64,000 nt of DNA from Janthinobacterium sp. 61 (GTDB taxonomy: Bacteria; Pseudomonadota; Gammaproteobacteria; Burkholderiales; Burkholderiaceae_D). Position 1 is the stretch's first letter; every line of letters starts with the position of its first letter. The translations under genes were made by a program, and so were the position numbers. A model generated the notes under the pieces. The model saw nothing but the letters and a program-made list of their open reading frames with translations, was not told the DNA's origin and did no database searches. The stretch spans positions 2,728,001-2,792,000 of the forward strand of contig NZ_PJMQ01000001.1 of NCBI RefSeq assembly GCF_002846335.1, read 5' to 3'. Shown here piece by piece: positions 31,124-40,287 of the stretch.

Positions 31124-33589
31124 TCAGCGCTGCCCGATGCGTGCCTCCGACAAGGCCCCTTCCAGCGCCTGCACTTCATCCTCCTGCAAGGCCAGCAAGG
31201 CGTTCAGGTTGCCTTGTAATTTGTACATTTTTTTCAACTGCGCCATGCCACGCCTGCGCAGCTTGCCCGGCACACCCGGGCGCAGCAGGCAGGACTTCAT
31301 ATGGTCGGCCAATTCATCGGCCTGCGCATACTGCTCACGCTCTATCATGCCTTGCAACATCAAGATCATGCTGGCCAGGGTATCCGGCTCGGCCACGCCC
31401 CGCCCGCTGGCACGGCCGGCCAGTATGGTTTCCTGCAAATGCCGGGCGCCGTCCAGCACGCTGTCCGCATGCCCCGTCACAGGCGCATTCAACAGCCGGT
31501 CGCTGCCGCTGAGCACGGCGTCCTCCAGCAGGCGCGCCGCCTCGCTGTCACCCTGCTGCTGGAGGGTGCCGGCCAATTGCTTCTTGCTGTGCAAGGTATC
31601 AAGGTGGTCTTCGCCCAGCAGGCGCGCGTGCACTTCCAGCACCTGCTCCTGCACGCTGCGCGCCGCATCGAGTTCGCCGCGCCGCAGCAGCGCTTCGGCC
31701 AGCTTGCGCTGGCTCATCAGGGTTTCCGGATGGTCGAGCCCGCGCGTGCGCTCGCGCGCCGCCACCTGGTCTTCGTGCAACTGGCGCGCGCCGGCCCAGT
31801 CGCCCTGCCCAGCCACGATATCGGCCAGCATGTCACGCGTGGCCAGCGTGGCGGCATGGTCACAGCCCAGGCGACGCTCCTGCACCTGCAGCACGGCAGC
31901 GAGCAGGCGCCGCGCGCCTTCCAGGTCGCCTTTACGCCCCAGCGCCTGCGCCAGGGCCAGCTTGCTGCGCAAGGTGTCGCCATGCTCGGCGCCAAACAGG
32001 CGCTCACGCGCCGCCACCACCGTGCCCAGCACTTGCTGCACCTGCGCCAGCAGGCCCATGCGCAGCAAGGTGGCGGCGCGGCCATCCATCGCCTCCAGGG
32101 TCAGCGGATGCTCGCCGCCCAGCTGGCGCGCGTATGTTGCCAGCACCGTATCCTGCAGCAGCAGCGCCGCCGCCAGCTCTCCCTGCAGCAACAGGGTTTG
32201 CGCCAGGCAGGCCCGGGCGGCCAGGGTATCGGGATGCTCGCTGCCCAGCACGCGCTCGCGCACAGCGAGCACGTCCTCTTCCAGGAAGCGGGCTTCATCG
32301 AGCTTGCCCAGCTGGCGCAGCAGGCGCGCCATGCCGCTCTTGCTCTCCAGGCTGTCGGGATGCTCTTCGCCCAGCAGCCGTACGCGGATCTCGACGCTCT
32401 GGCGAAAGGCATCGAGCGCCTGCGCGCTGCGCCCGTCCTTGCGATACAGCTCGCCCAGGCGGGCCAGGTCGCGCGCCAGCGGCAGGGCCACGGCGCGGCC
32501 AGGTTCGAACAGCAAGGCCTGGCGCGCTTCGCCGATGGCGCCCAGCAAGGCGATTTCACGGCTCGATTGCCATGGGAAATAGCCGCCCGTCAGCCAGTGC
32601 AAGAAGGCTTCGAAGGTGCGCGTGAGGGAAAAACGGTCGCCGCCCTGGTCGATGCGCACGGCCAGTTGTTCGCCATAGGCGAAGGTTTTCGTCTGCTGCA
32701 GCTGGACTTCGTCGAAATAGCTGTCGAGGGCAATCTGCGACAAACCGTAAGAGGTGCGCAGCAGGCGCTCGAACATGGGCTGGAAGCCGGCGATGCCCTT
32801 GTGCGCGTCGCCGCGACGCCACTCGGCGCGCTGCGCCCCGTCGCCCATTTCTATACGCGAGGGCAAGGGGTACATCAGCAGCGGACGCTGTTCATCTTCA
32901 TGGCTGCGGCGGTACTCGATCGCCCGCGTAACGAGCGCATCGACGCCTTCCAGGCTTTGCCGGTTAGGCGTAAAGACCACCACCAGCTTTTTCGGCAGCA
33001 AGGTGGTGCAGATGCCGGCGCTGTCCGTGCGGCCCGTGCGCGAATCGACCAGCACATAGCGGAAATGCTGGGCCAGGGTATCGGCGAAGCAACGAAACAG
33101 GGGCGGACAGGCGTCGAACAACTGGTCCCAGCGCATCTGCGCCAGACGTTCGCTGTAGCTGGCATCGAAGCGCCCCGCGCGCATCAGGTACAGCGGGCTG
33201 CCCTGATCGACGCGCACCACGTATTGCTGCCAGTCGATAGCGTCGAGCACGCGCTGCGCCAGCGCCGCATCCTCGCGCCCAGCGTCCTGCCCGCCGGCGC
33301 GCGCGCCCGCCGTTTCCAGGCTGATGCGCTCGAGCTGCTGGCGGCACGCCTCGAAGAACTCGAGCACGCCCGGTCGTTCCTCGTGCTGCTCGAAGTAATG
33401 GTGCAGGCCAGGCGCCTCCATGTCCCAGTCCAGCATCAGCACGGGCACGCTGGCGTTCTCGCGCCGCGCCAGCAGGACGGCGATGTTCGACAAGGCCATC
33501 GTGCGGCCAGTGCCGCCCTTGTAGGAATAGAAGGTAACGACTTCGCCAGGGGCGCTCAAAGGTGGCAGGGAGAGGCGTTGGCATTCCAT
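31124..33589 (-). CDS. KGGxGR-variant ParA-like ATPase fused to a TPR array
   Basis: An 821-residue two-part protein. Residues about 15-340 form a ParA/MinD-like domain: FYSYKGGTGRTMALSNIA at 20-37 is a P-loop whose usual lysine is arginine, followed by LDWDMEAPGL (53-62) and LVDSRTGRTDSAGICTTLLP (from 180). This is the layout of the KGGVGR-motif variant AAA ATPases. From about 370 to 800 there are at least seven 42-residue kinesin-light-chain-type TPRs, each ending GxEHPDTL-like. The TIR gene lies 19 bases upstream. Such TPR arrays usually bind peptides or proteins; the role here is unknown. Confidence 0.85.
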   Translation of the reverse strand: MECQRLSLPPLSAPGEVVTFYSYKGGTGRTMALSNIAVLLARRENASVPVLMLDWDMEAPGLHHYFEQHEERPGVLEFFEACRQQLERISLETAGARAGGQDAGREDAALAQRVLDAIDWQQYVVRVDQGSPLYLMRAGRFDASYSERLAQMRWDQLFDACPPLFRCFADTLAQHFRYVLVDSRTGRTDSAGICTTLLPKKLVVVFTPNRQSLEGVDALVTRAIEYRRSHEDEQRPLLMYPLPSRIEMGDGAQRAEWRRGDAHKGIAGFQPMFERLLRTSYGLSQIALDSYFDEVQLQQTKTFAYGEQLAVRIDQGGDRFSLTRTFEAFLHWLTGGYFPWQSSREIALLGAIGEARQALLFEPGRAVALPLARDLARLGELYRKDGRSAQALDAFRQSVEIRVRLLGEEHPDSLESKSGMARLLRQLGKLDEARFLEEDVLAVRERVLGSEHPDTLAARACLAQTLLLQGELAAALLLQDTVLATYARQLGGEHPLTLEAMDGRAATLLRMGLLAQVQQVLGTVVAARERLFGAEHGDTLRSKLALAQALGRKGDLEGARRLLAAVLQVQERRLGCDHAATLATRDMLADIVAGQGDWAGARQLHEDQVAARERTRGLDHPETLMSQRKLAEALLRRGELDAARSVQEQVLEVHARLLGEDHLDTLHSKKQLAGTLQQQGDSEAARLLEDAVLSGSDRLLNAPVTGHADSVLDGARHLQETILAGRASGRGVAEPDTLASMILMLQGMIEREQYAQADELADHMKSCLLRPGVPGKLRRRGMAQLKKMYKLQGNLNALLALQEDEVQALEGALSEARIGQR

Positions 33590-33608
33590 GTCAGGACCTT
33601 TTACATGA

Positions 33609-34214
33609 TTAACGTGGAAAGTGGGGAGGCGGAATGGCGCGCCATTCCGGTGGAATATCGGGTAACACGAAACGGCTGCAATCGTGGCCGGGTGGCGTGG
33701 ATCGCTTCAGCAGGTGGTAATGCGTGGCGATGCGCTGCACGATGCGTTCGATGTCGGGCAGGTATTGCGGATTCGACTTCAGGTCGCCGCTGGCCAGCGT
33801 ATAGCCGGAGAAATCGACGTACAGGCCCGACTCCGTGATTTGCGGCGGCAGGCCGTCCGGATGGCGCGTCATGATGATGGGGATGATAAGGTGGCTGGGC
33901 AGTTCATACCAGGCGCGCCGCTCCTGTTCAATTAGTTGCATGGCGGCAAACTCGCGCCGCGTGTAGCCGTGCGCTTCATATTTGGGCGTGTACAGCACGA
34001 TCATGCAGACGCTCTGGCACATGGCACGCGCCACGCGCAGGTCGATATCGTCACCGCCGCCCAGTTGCTCGCTGTCGATGAACAGCACTTCCTCACGGTC
34101 GAGGTGAGGCTCCAGATAGCAAGCCAGCGCCTCGATGAGATCATTCTTGAACTTGTTCATGAACGCATATTGGCCGTGTGCATAGCTCAAGAAACAGCCG
34201 TAGCGGATCTCCAT
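33609..34214 (-). CDS. TIR-domain protein
   Basis: The 201-residue protein begins EIRYGCFLSYAHGQ, a TIR box-1 start. It continues with LFIDSEQLGGGDDI (BB-loop region), SVCMIVLYTPKYEAHGYTRREF, where E88 sits at the position of the catalytic Glu of NAD-cleaving TIRs, and a Pro-rich C-terminal tail ending IPPEWRAIPPPHFPR. It resembles TIR-like FxsC proteins. The ATG at 34214 has a GGGGGA ribosome binding site; a longer frame back to 34268 has none. It forms an operon with the ATPase-TPR gene. NAD cleavage is inferred, not shown. Confidence 0.8.
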   Translation of the reverse strand: MEIRYGCFLSYAHGQYAFMNKFKNDLIEALACYLEPHLDREEVLFIDSEQLGGGDDIDLRVARAMCQSVCMIVLYTPKYEAHGYTRREFAAMQLIEQERRAWYELPSHLIIPIIMTRHPDGLPPQITESGLYVDFSGYTLASGDLKSNPQYLPDIERIVQRIATHYHLLKRSTPPGHDCSRFVLPDIPPEWRAIPPPHFPR

Positions 34215-34447
34215 GGCATCCCCCTGTTCCCCGTGCGGCCCTGCCATCGCCGCGCCTTCATCCTGCAAGGCATGCGCTCACTGTAGACCGCCCGGCAACA
34301 AGCCTGTTTGCGCTGGCGCAAAACTATGTCTGGCGTCCTGGACATGTGGAAAAAGCCAGAAACTGGCGCGATCACGCCCATTATTGGCATGCCAAGCACG
34401 CAGGCAAGCGCCGCGCAAGAAACGCCAGAGGCTTGATAACAAAGGAA

Positions 34448-34478
34448 AATAAGCCGGCGCGCTGATGGCGCCGGCAAG
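34448..34478 (-). terminator. Terminator after the dinG-type gene
   Basis: GCCGGCGC and GCGCCGGC form a stem that on the minus strand is followed by TTATTTTCC. Confidence 0.8.
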
Positions 34479-34484
34479 CGGGAC

Positions 34485-36539
34485 TTAAGCGCCCTTGGCG
34501 GGCAGGTTGCGGAAGAACTCCACGACTTCGGCGGTATCGCGCGTGCGCTTGAACGGTGGCAGGCTTTGCCAGATGCGCTTGCCGTACGGCTTGGAAATGA
34601 GGCGTGGATCGCAGATCATCAGCACTCCCCGGTCACCCTCGTCGCGGATCAGGCGGCCTGCGCCCTGCTTCAGGTTGATGATGGCTTCTGGCAGGGAATG
34701 ATGCATGAAGCCGTTCTTGCCCTGCTTTTCCATTACTTCGATACGCGCGGCCAGCACGGGATCGTCGGGCGGCGCGAACGGCAGCTTGTCGATGATCACG
34801 AGCGACAAGGCATCGCCGCGCACGTCGACGCCTTCCCAGAAACTCTGGCTGCCGATCAGCACGCCATTGCCGGCGGCGCGGAACTGGTCCAGCAATTCCG
34901 TGCGGCCCTTGTCGCCCTGCACGAACAGGGGAAAGTTCAGACCCCGCTGCTTGAATTCATCGGCCAGGCGCTCGGCTGCGCGCTTGACGGCGCGCAAGGT
35001 GGTGCACAGGAAGAAGGTGCGTCCGCCCGCCGCCTCGATGATGGGCAGGGCGCAGTCGATGACGGCATCCGTGTAGCCCAGCGAATTGGGCTGCGGCAGG
35101 TTTTGCGGCACGAACAGCAAGCCCTGCTGGCCATAGTCGAAGGGGCTCGGCCAGGTGTGCGACGGTTCGCCCGTCAAGCCCATCTGTTCCGAAAAATGCT
35201 TGAAATCGTTCTTCACGGCCAGGGTGGCGGACGTGAAAATCCAGCTGCGCGGCGTGCCTTCGCGCTGGTTGTTGAAGATCGGCGCGATCGACAATGGTGT
35301 TTTATGCAACTGCAAAGAGCTGGAAAACGCTTCCACCCAGAACACGGCTTCTTCTCCAGCCGCCACCTTTGCCTTCGGATCAAACTTCCAGCCGCTCAGC
35401 TGCTGCGCCAGCTCGACGCCGCGCACCCGGCACTGCTCCAGGGTTTCTGCCCGTTCCGCCTGGGTTTCCAGCACGGCCACCATGCCGTCGAGCTCATCTT
35501 TGAGAGTGTCGAGCGCGGGAAAGAAGTCGCTCGACGGGGCGATCTGCGGCAGGGACAGGCGCACGATATCCTGCGGGAACGTCAGGCGCAGGTCGCGCGC
35601 CGCCTTTTCCACCACCGTGACGGTCTTGGCCCAGTCGATGCCGCGCGCATGCGCCAGGCCCTCGGCCAGCACGTCGCGGCACAATTCCAGGATGTGCGAC
35701 GTCGACACCGTGTTGCCAAAGAACAAAGTGGCCGTATCGGGCAGCTGGTGTGCTTCATCGAAGATGATGGTGTTGGCCGACGGCAGCAATTCGGCCACGC
35801 CCGTGTCCTTCAGGGCCACGTCGGCAAAAAACAAATGGTGGTTGACCACCACCACGTCGGCCTGCTGCGCTTCCTTGCGGGCCTTCATGACAAAACAATC
35901 CTGATAATACTGGCACTCGGCGCCCATGCAGGTGTCGCGCGTGGACGTCACCAGATTCCAGATCATGGCGTTTTCCGGCACCTTGGCCAGTTCGGCCTTG
36001 TCGCCGGAGCTGGTCATCTTGATGAAGCGCGAGATTTCGCGCAAATGCCCCACGTCGTCTCGCGAAGTCATGCGCCCGTTCTGCAGGGTGCGTTCCAAAT
36101 GATAGTGACAGACGTAGTTCGAGCGGCCCTTCAGCAAGGCCACGGAGACGGGCGCCTGCAGCGCGGCGCGCACGGTGGGGATATCGCGCAGAAATAACTG
36201 GTCCTGCAAGTTCTTCGTACCGGTAGACACGATGGTCTTGCCGCCCCACATCAGGGCCGGCACCAGGTAGGCGAAGGTTTTACCGGTACCCGTGCCCGCC
36301 TCGGCGATCAGGGTGGTCTGGCTGTCGATAGCGTGGGCGATCGCCTTGGCCATTTCCGTTTGCGAACGGCGCGGCTTGTAGCTGCCCACGGCGGGACCGA
36401 GCGGGCCGCCGGCGCCGAACAGGCGCTCGATGTCGGCATCGTGCTTGCCAGGCGCGGCCTGGACTTCGGCTGGCAGACTGGCTTGCAGATCGGCAGGCTG
36501 GCCATCTGGGCTTGCAGGCAATAAATTGTGATCGGTCAA
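34485..36539 (-). CDS. DinG/YoaA-family ATP-dependent DNA helicase
   Basis: A superfamily 2 XPD-like helicase of 684 residues. Walker A is EAGTGTGKTFAYLVP, iron-sulfur cysteines appear in the VCHYHLE and TCMGAECQYYQDC segments, the DEAH box is IIFDEAHQLPD, and motif VI is LKQGAGRLIRDEGDRG. It unwinds DNA structures during repair. The start is TTG, since no ATG occurs in frame before the ATPase core. It runs convergently towards nothing; the TIR operon lies downstream in the same direction. Confidence 0.93.
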   Translation of the reverse strand: MTDHNLLPASPDGQPADLQASLPAEVQAAPGKHDADIERLFGAGGPLGPAVGSYKPRRSQTEMAKAIAHAIDSQTTLIAEAGTGTGKTFAYLVPALMWGGKTIVSTGTKNLQDQLFLRDIPTVRAALQAPVSVALLKGRSNYVCHYHLERTLQNGRMTSRDDVGHLREISRFIKMTSSGDKAELAKVPENAMIWNLVTSTRDTCMGAECQYYQDCFVMKARKEAQQADVVVVNHHLFFADVALKDTGVAELLPSANTIIFDEAHQLPDTATLFFGNTVSTSHILELCRDVLAEGLAHARGIDWAKTVTVVEKAARDLRLTFPQDIVRLSLPQIAPSSDFFPALDTLKDELDGMVAVLETQAERAETLEQCRVRGVELAQQLSGWKFDPKAKVAAGEEAVFWVEAFSSSLQLHKTPLSIAPIFNNQREGTPRSWIFTSATLAVKNDFKHFSEQMGLTGEPSHTWPSPFDYGQQGLLFVPQNLPQPNSLGYTDAVIDCALPIIEAAGGRTFFLCTTLRAVKRAAERLADEFKQRGLNFPLFVQGDKGRTELLDQFRAAGNGVLIGSQSFWEGVDVRGDALSLVIIDKLPFAPPDDPVLAARIEVMEKQGKNGFMHHSLPEAIINLKQGAGRLIRDEGDRGVLMICDPRLISKPYGKRIWQSLPPFKRTRDTAEVVEFFRNLPAKGA

Positions 36540-36582
36540 AATATACTTAGGTGAAGGCTGGACTGGACGCTACTGGCGCCCC

Positions 36583-36783
36583 TCAGGCGGGAACGTCGGG
36601 CACCAACTGCATTTTCAGCAAGGTGATGTGATCCTTCAATTGCAATTTGCGCTTTTTCAGGCGGCGTAACTGCAGCTCGTCATGGTGGCCATCGAGTATC
36701 AGCAACTCGATGACGGCATCGAGGTCACGGTGCTCCACGTTGAGTTCAATCAGGCGCCGCTCTATATGCTGTGCATCGCTCAT
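36583..36783 (-). CDS. YdcH family (DUF465) protein
   Basis: The 66-residue protein starts SDAQHIERRLIELNVEHRDLDAVIELL and ends with the DUF465 helix LRRLKKRKLQLKDHITLLKMQL. These small coiled-coil proteins are widespread with no assigned role. The ATG at 36783 begins the conserved domain; the longer frame upstream lacks similarity. Confidence 0.85.
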   Translation of the reverse strand: MSDAQHIERRLIELNVEHRDLDAVIELLILDGHHDELQLRRLKKRKLQLKDHITLLKMQLVPDVPA

Positions 36784-36927
36784 GTGTTGCGTTCCAGGCA
36801 GTGTTGGTAACAGGCGCGCGCAGCGTACGCAGGCAGCCATTGACGCCGGCATCACCGGCAAGTGTGTAGTTTAACCTGCCGCGCGCGTTAGGGCACGCCA
36901 TTTCCGGCATCCCCCTGCACGGCGGTC

Positions 36928-37656
36928 TTAATTGGCAGGCGGCACAGGCACAGCAACGGCCGGCTTGCTGGCAGCATCCGCGGCTGCCTTGGCAGCCTTG
37001 GCCTGCGCTTCGGCCTGGCGCTCGGCCAGGCGTTGCGCTACGCGTTTCTGGCGCGCCACGGCGTCAGCCTGCTTGCGCGCATAGTCTGCCTCGCGGGCCG
37101 CGCGGCGCGGCGCTTCGGCGGCGTCGGCGGCAGCCTGTCTCGCCACCTTCGCCGCTTGCTCTGCCTCGCGCTCGGCAACACTCTTGCCTTCCGGCTTGGG
37201 CGGCGCCGGCTCGGGTGCGACGACCCTCACAGGCTTGGGCATGGCCGCAGCCCGCTTCTCGGCGTCGAGACGCGCATCTTCCTGCGTCCTGGCCAGGTCG
37301 ATATCGCGCAGGCGCACGGACTCGGCCCGCTTGAAGTAGTTCGCTTCCGCGTCGACGGCGCGCAAGCGCACCAGGATCAGGCGGCGCTTTTCCTTGGCCT
37401 TGTCCAGGCAGTTATTCACGAAAAACTTGTCGTAGCACTCCAGTTCGCGCACGGCAAACTCAGCTTCCGCCGCCTCGCGCTCGCTGGCTGACTGCTTCAG
37501 CTTGGCGTCCGCTTCTTCCACCGACAGGGTGGCGGGCACCTGCGGTGCGCCGACCTCATCCAATGCCGCAGCACCCTGGTGCGCGCAGGCGGACAATGCC
37601 AGCACCAGGCCCAGCGCCGCTCCCAGCTTGTATAGTGTATTTGCCATCATGTTCAT
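36928..37656 (-). CDS. Alanine/lysine-rich coiled-coil lipoprotein, function unknown
   Basis: The 242-residue protein has a lipoprotein signal (ALGLVLALSAC), a short region with two cysteines (ECYDKFFVNNCLDKAKEKRR) and then a long helical stretch rich in A, K, E and R (AEREAEQAAKVARQAAADAA), ending in a Pro/Val tail. It is probably anchored to a membrane in the envelope. It lies just after zapE, ten bases from its stop. The E-C-Y-D-x-F-V-N-x-C-L pattern recurs in uncharacterised Burkholderiales proteins, as far as I recall. Confidence 0.75.
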   Translation of the reverse strand: MNMMANTLYKLGAALGLVLALSACAHQGAAALDEVGAPQVPATLSVEEADAKLKQSASEREAAEAEFAVRELECYDKFFVNNCLDKAKEKRRLILVRLRAVDAEANYFKRAESVRLRDIDLARTQEDARLDAEKRAAAMPKPVRVVAPEPAPPKPEGKSVAEREAEQAAKVARQAAADAAEAPRRAAREADYARKQADAVARQKRVAQRLAERQAEAQAKAAKAAADAASKPAVAVPVPPAN

Positions 37657-37666
37657 TATCCCTGCC

Positions 37667-38764
37667 TCAGACGATCGCGTCGGCCGCGCCGCGCTGTTCT
37701 TTTTCCATGTATTCGCGCGACTGCATCTCGATGATACGCGAAACGGTACGGTGAAACTCGTTGGCCAGCATGCCGTTCGTGTACAACTCATCAGGCGCCA
37801 CTTCGGCCGACATGATCAGCTTAACTTTTTGATCATAAAACACGTCGATCAGCCAGGTAAAGCGGCGCGCTTCGGACGACTGCGCCGCCGACATGGCCGG
37901 TATGCCAGACAGTATCACCGTATGGAAGCGGCTGGCGATTTCCAGGTAATCATTTTGCGAACGGGGGCCGCCGCACAATGTAGCGAAATCGAACCAGATG
38001 ATGCCGCCGGCGCGGCGCAGGCAGTGGATTTCGCGGCTTTCGATGCGGATGCGCGCGTCTTCGTCGGCCGTCTCGGCGATGCGCGCATAGGCATCGCGCA
38101 AAGCCTTGTCGGTGGCCGCACCCAGCGGCGTATAGTAACTTTCCACCTGCTCCAGCGCACGGCCGCGGTAGTCGACGCCCGCGTCGACGTTCATCACATC
38201 GAGCTTGTCCTTGAGCAGCGCGATGGTCGGCAGCATGCGGTCACGGTGCAGGCCGTCCGGATACAGCAGGTCCGGATCGTAATTCGAGGTCATGATGAAG
38301 GACACGCCATTGGCGAACAGGGCCGACAGCAGGTTGTACAGGATCATCGCGTCGGCGATGTCGGAAACGTGGAATTCATCGAAACAGATCAAGCGGTATT
38401 TCTTGGCGATGCGCTTGGCCACCTCATCCAACGGGTCGGCCACGCCTTTCAATTCATCGAGCTGCTGGTGCACGCCGCGCATGAATTCGTGGAAGTGCAA
38501 GCGCGTCTTGCGCACCAGTGGCACGACCGAATAAAAACTGTCCATCAGGAACGATTTTCCGCGCCCCACCCCACCCCACATGTACACGCCTTTCGGCACG
38601 GCAGGACGGTTGAGCAGTCGCTTGAAGGTACTCGAGCGCTGGCCCTTGTAAGCCACCCACTCGTCATAGCACAGCTGCAGGCGGTCGACCGCGCGCCGCT
38701 GGGCGGCATCGGCCTTGAAATCGCGCTTCTGCAACGCGTGCTGGTAAAACTCTTCAACGTTCAT
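37667..38764 (-). CDS. zapE: Cell division protein ZapE (AFG1-like ATPase)
   Basis: A peripheral ATPase tied to FtsZ-ring dynamics. The 365-residue protein has Walker A (GVYMWGGVGRGKSFLMDSF), LHFHEFMRGVHQQL, the Walker B region LICFDEFHVSDIADAM and TSNYDPDLLYPDGLHRDRMLP. Two ATGs are possible, at 38794 and 38764; the second (NVEEFYQHAL) matches where homologues begin. It is downstream of lpd, behind a strong hairpin. Confidence 0.93.
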   Translation of the reverse strand: MNVEEFYQHALQKRDFKADAAQRRAVDRLQLCYDEWVAYKGQRSSTFKRLLNRPAVPKGVYMWGGVGRGKSFLMDSFYSVVPLVRKTRLHFHEFMRGVHQQLDELKGVADPLDEVAKRIAKKYRLICFDEFHVSDIADAMILYNLLSALFANGVSFIMTSNYDPDLLYPDGLHRDRMLPTIALLKDKLDVMNVDAGVDYRGRALEQVESYYTPLGAATDKALRDAYARIAETADEDARIRIESREIHCLRRAGGIIWFDFATLCGGPRSQNDYLEIASRFHTVILSGIPAMSAAQSSEARRFTWLIDVFYDQKVKLIMSAEVAPDELYTNGMLANEFHRTVSRIIEMQSREYMEKEQRGAADAIV

Positions 38765-38802
38765 GGGATTCGATTCAACAGGGATTCTTGACATAGCGCA
38801 AA

Positions 38803-38837
38803 CGGGCCGGCAAGGCAGAAACTGCTTTGCCGGCCCG
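38803..38837 (-). terminator. Stem-loop after lpd
   Basis: CGGGCCGGCAAAGCAG and TGCCTTGCCGGCCCG form a long near-perfect stem on the minus strand, just after the lpd stop, followed by TTTGCG. Confidence 0.7.
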
Positions 38838-38856
38838 CTGCGAAGTACCGTAGCGC

Positions 38857-40287
38857 TTAGAAGTTCAGCGTACGCTTATCGACGGCCAGTGCCGCTTCCT
38901 TGGTCGCTTCCGACAGGGATGGGTGAGCGTGGCAGATGCGCGCGATGTCTTCGGCCGACGCCTTGAATTCCATCGCCACGACGGCTTCGGAAATCAGTTC
39001 GGACGCCATCGGGCCGACGATGTGCACGCCGAGGATTTCATCGGTGGTCGCATCGGCCAGGAATTTCACCATGCCCGATGTGTCGCCCAATGCGCGCGCA
39101 CGGCCGTTGGCCATGAACGGGAAGGTGCCGGCCTTGTAGGCGATACCTTCCGCCTTCAGGGTTTGCTCGGTCTTGCCGACCCACGCGATTTCCGGCGAGG
39201 TGTAAATCACCCACGGAATCGTGTTGAAGTTGGTGTGACCGTGCTGGCCAGCGATACGCTCGGCCACGGCAACGCCTTCTTCTTCCGCCTTGTGCGCCAG
39301 CATCGGGCCGCGCACGACGTCGCCCACTGCCCACACGTTCGGCAGGTTGGTCTTGCAATCGCCGTCGACGGCGATGAAGCCGCGTTCGTCGAGCTGCAGG
39401 CCTACCTTATCGGCACCCAGGCCATTCGTGTTCGGCGTACGGCCGATCGAAATGATCAGTTTGTCGAACACGGCTTTTTGCGCTTCGCCCTTGGCGTCCA
39501 CGAATTCCACGGTGACGTCTTTCTTGCCTGGCGTGATCGCACCGATCTTGCAACCGAGGTTGATCTTCAAGCCTTGCTTGGTGAACAGCTTCGACGCTTC
39601 CTTGGCGATCTGCTCGTCGACGGCACCCAGGAAGACCGGCAGGCCTTCCAGCACGGTGACGTCGGAACCCAGGCGGCGCCAGACGCTGCCCATTTCCAGA
39701 CCGATCACGCCGGCACCGATGACGCCCAGCTTGGCTGGTACGGCGTCGATGGCGAGTGCGCCCGTGTTCGACAGGATCAGTTTCTCGTCGAATGGTGCGC
39801 CCGGCAGTTCGCGTGCGTTCGAACCCGTGGCGATGACCACGTGCTTGGCCGTCAAGGTTTCGTTGGCTTCGCCCGTCACGCTGATGTCATACGTGCCAGC
39901 GGCGGCGGCAGCGAAAGCGGCGCGGCCGTGGAAGAAGGCGATCTTGTTCTTCTTGAACAGGTACAGGATGCCGTCGTTGTTTTGCTTGACGACGGTGTCC
40001 TTGCGCTTGAGCATCTGGCCCAGGTTCAGTTTCAGGCCGGCGACGTCGATGCCGTGCTCGGCGAAGCTGTGGCCCGCATGTTCGAAATGCTCGGACGATT
40101 GCAGCAGCGCTTTCGAAGGGATGCAGCCGACGTTGGTGCAGGTACCGCCAGGAGCGGCGCCGCCCTTGGCGTTCGACCACTCGTCGACGCAGGCGACGGA
40201 AAAGCCCAGCTGGGCTGCGCGGATGGCGGCGATGTAGCCGCCAGGGCCCGCACCGATGACAACTACGTCAAATTGTTTAGTACTCAT
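38857..40287 (-). CDS. lpdA: Dihydrolipoamide dehydrogenase (E3)
   Basis: The FAD enzyme that reoxidises dihydrolipoyl groups with NAD+ in the 2-oxoglutarate dehydrogenase complex. The 476-residue protein has the FAD motif VVIGAGPGGYIAAIRAA, the redox disulfide C50/C55 (GTCTNVGCIPSK), the NAD motif GVIGAGVIGLEMG and the catalytic His-Glu in ICHAHPSLSEA. It is the third TCA component of the odhA-odhB-lpd group, with a PspC-domain gene between it and odhB that overlaps its start by 11 bases. Confidence 0.97.
   Translation of the reverse strand: MSTKQFDVVVIGAGPGGYIAAIRAAQLGFSVACVDEWSNAKGGAAPGGTCTNVGCIPSKALLQSSEHFEHAGHSFAEHGIDVAGLKLNLGQMLKRKDTVVKQNNDGILYLFKKNKIAFFHGRAAFAAAAAGTYDISVTGEANETLTAKHVVIATGSNARELPGAPFDEKLILSNTGALAIDAVPAKLGVIGAGVIGLEMGSVWRRLGSDVTVLEGLPVFLGAVDEQIAKEASKLFTKQGLKINLGCKIGAITPGKKDVTVEFVDAKGEAQKAVFDKLIISIGRTPNTNGLGADKVGLQLDERGFIAVDGDCKTNLPNVWAVGDVVRGPMLAHKAEEEGVAVAERIAGQHGHTNFNTIPWVIYTSPEIAWVGKTEQTLKAEGIAYKAGTFPFMANGRARALGDTSGMVKFLADATTDEILGVHIVGPMASELISEAVVAMEFKASAEDIARICHAHPSLSEATKEAALAVDKRTLNF

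Noticed and set aside
31301..33838. An 845-codon open frame opposite the ATPase-TPR gene
   Set aside because: No domains; composition is that of an antisense frame, while the minus-strand protein has clear motifs.
31124..34214. Calling this locus a complete FxsBA ribosomally made peptide system
   Set aside because: No FxsA-like precursor ending FxSxx and no radical SAM protein is present within several kilobases on either side.
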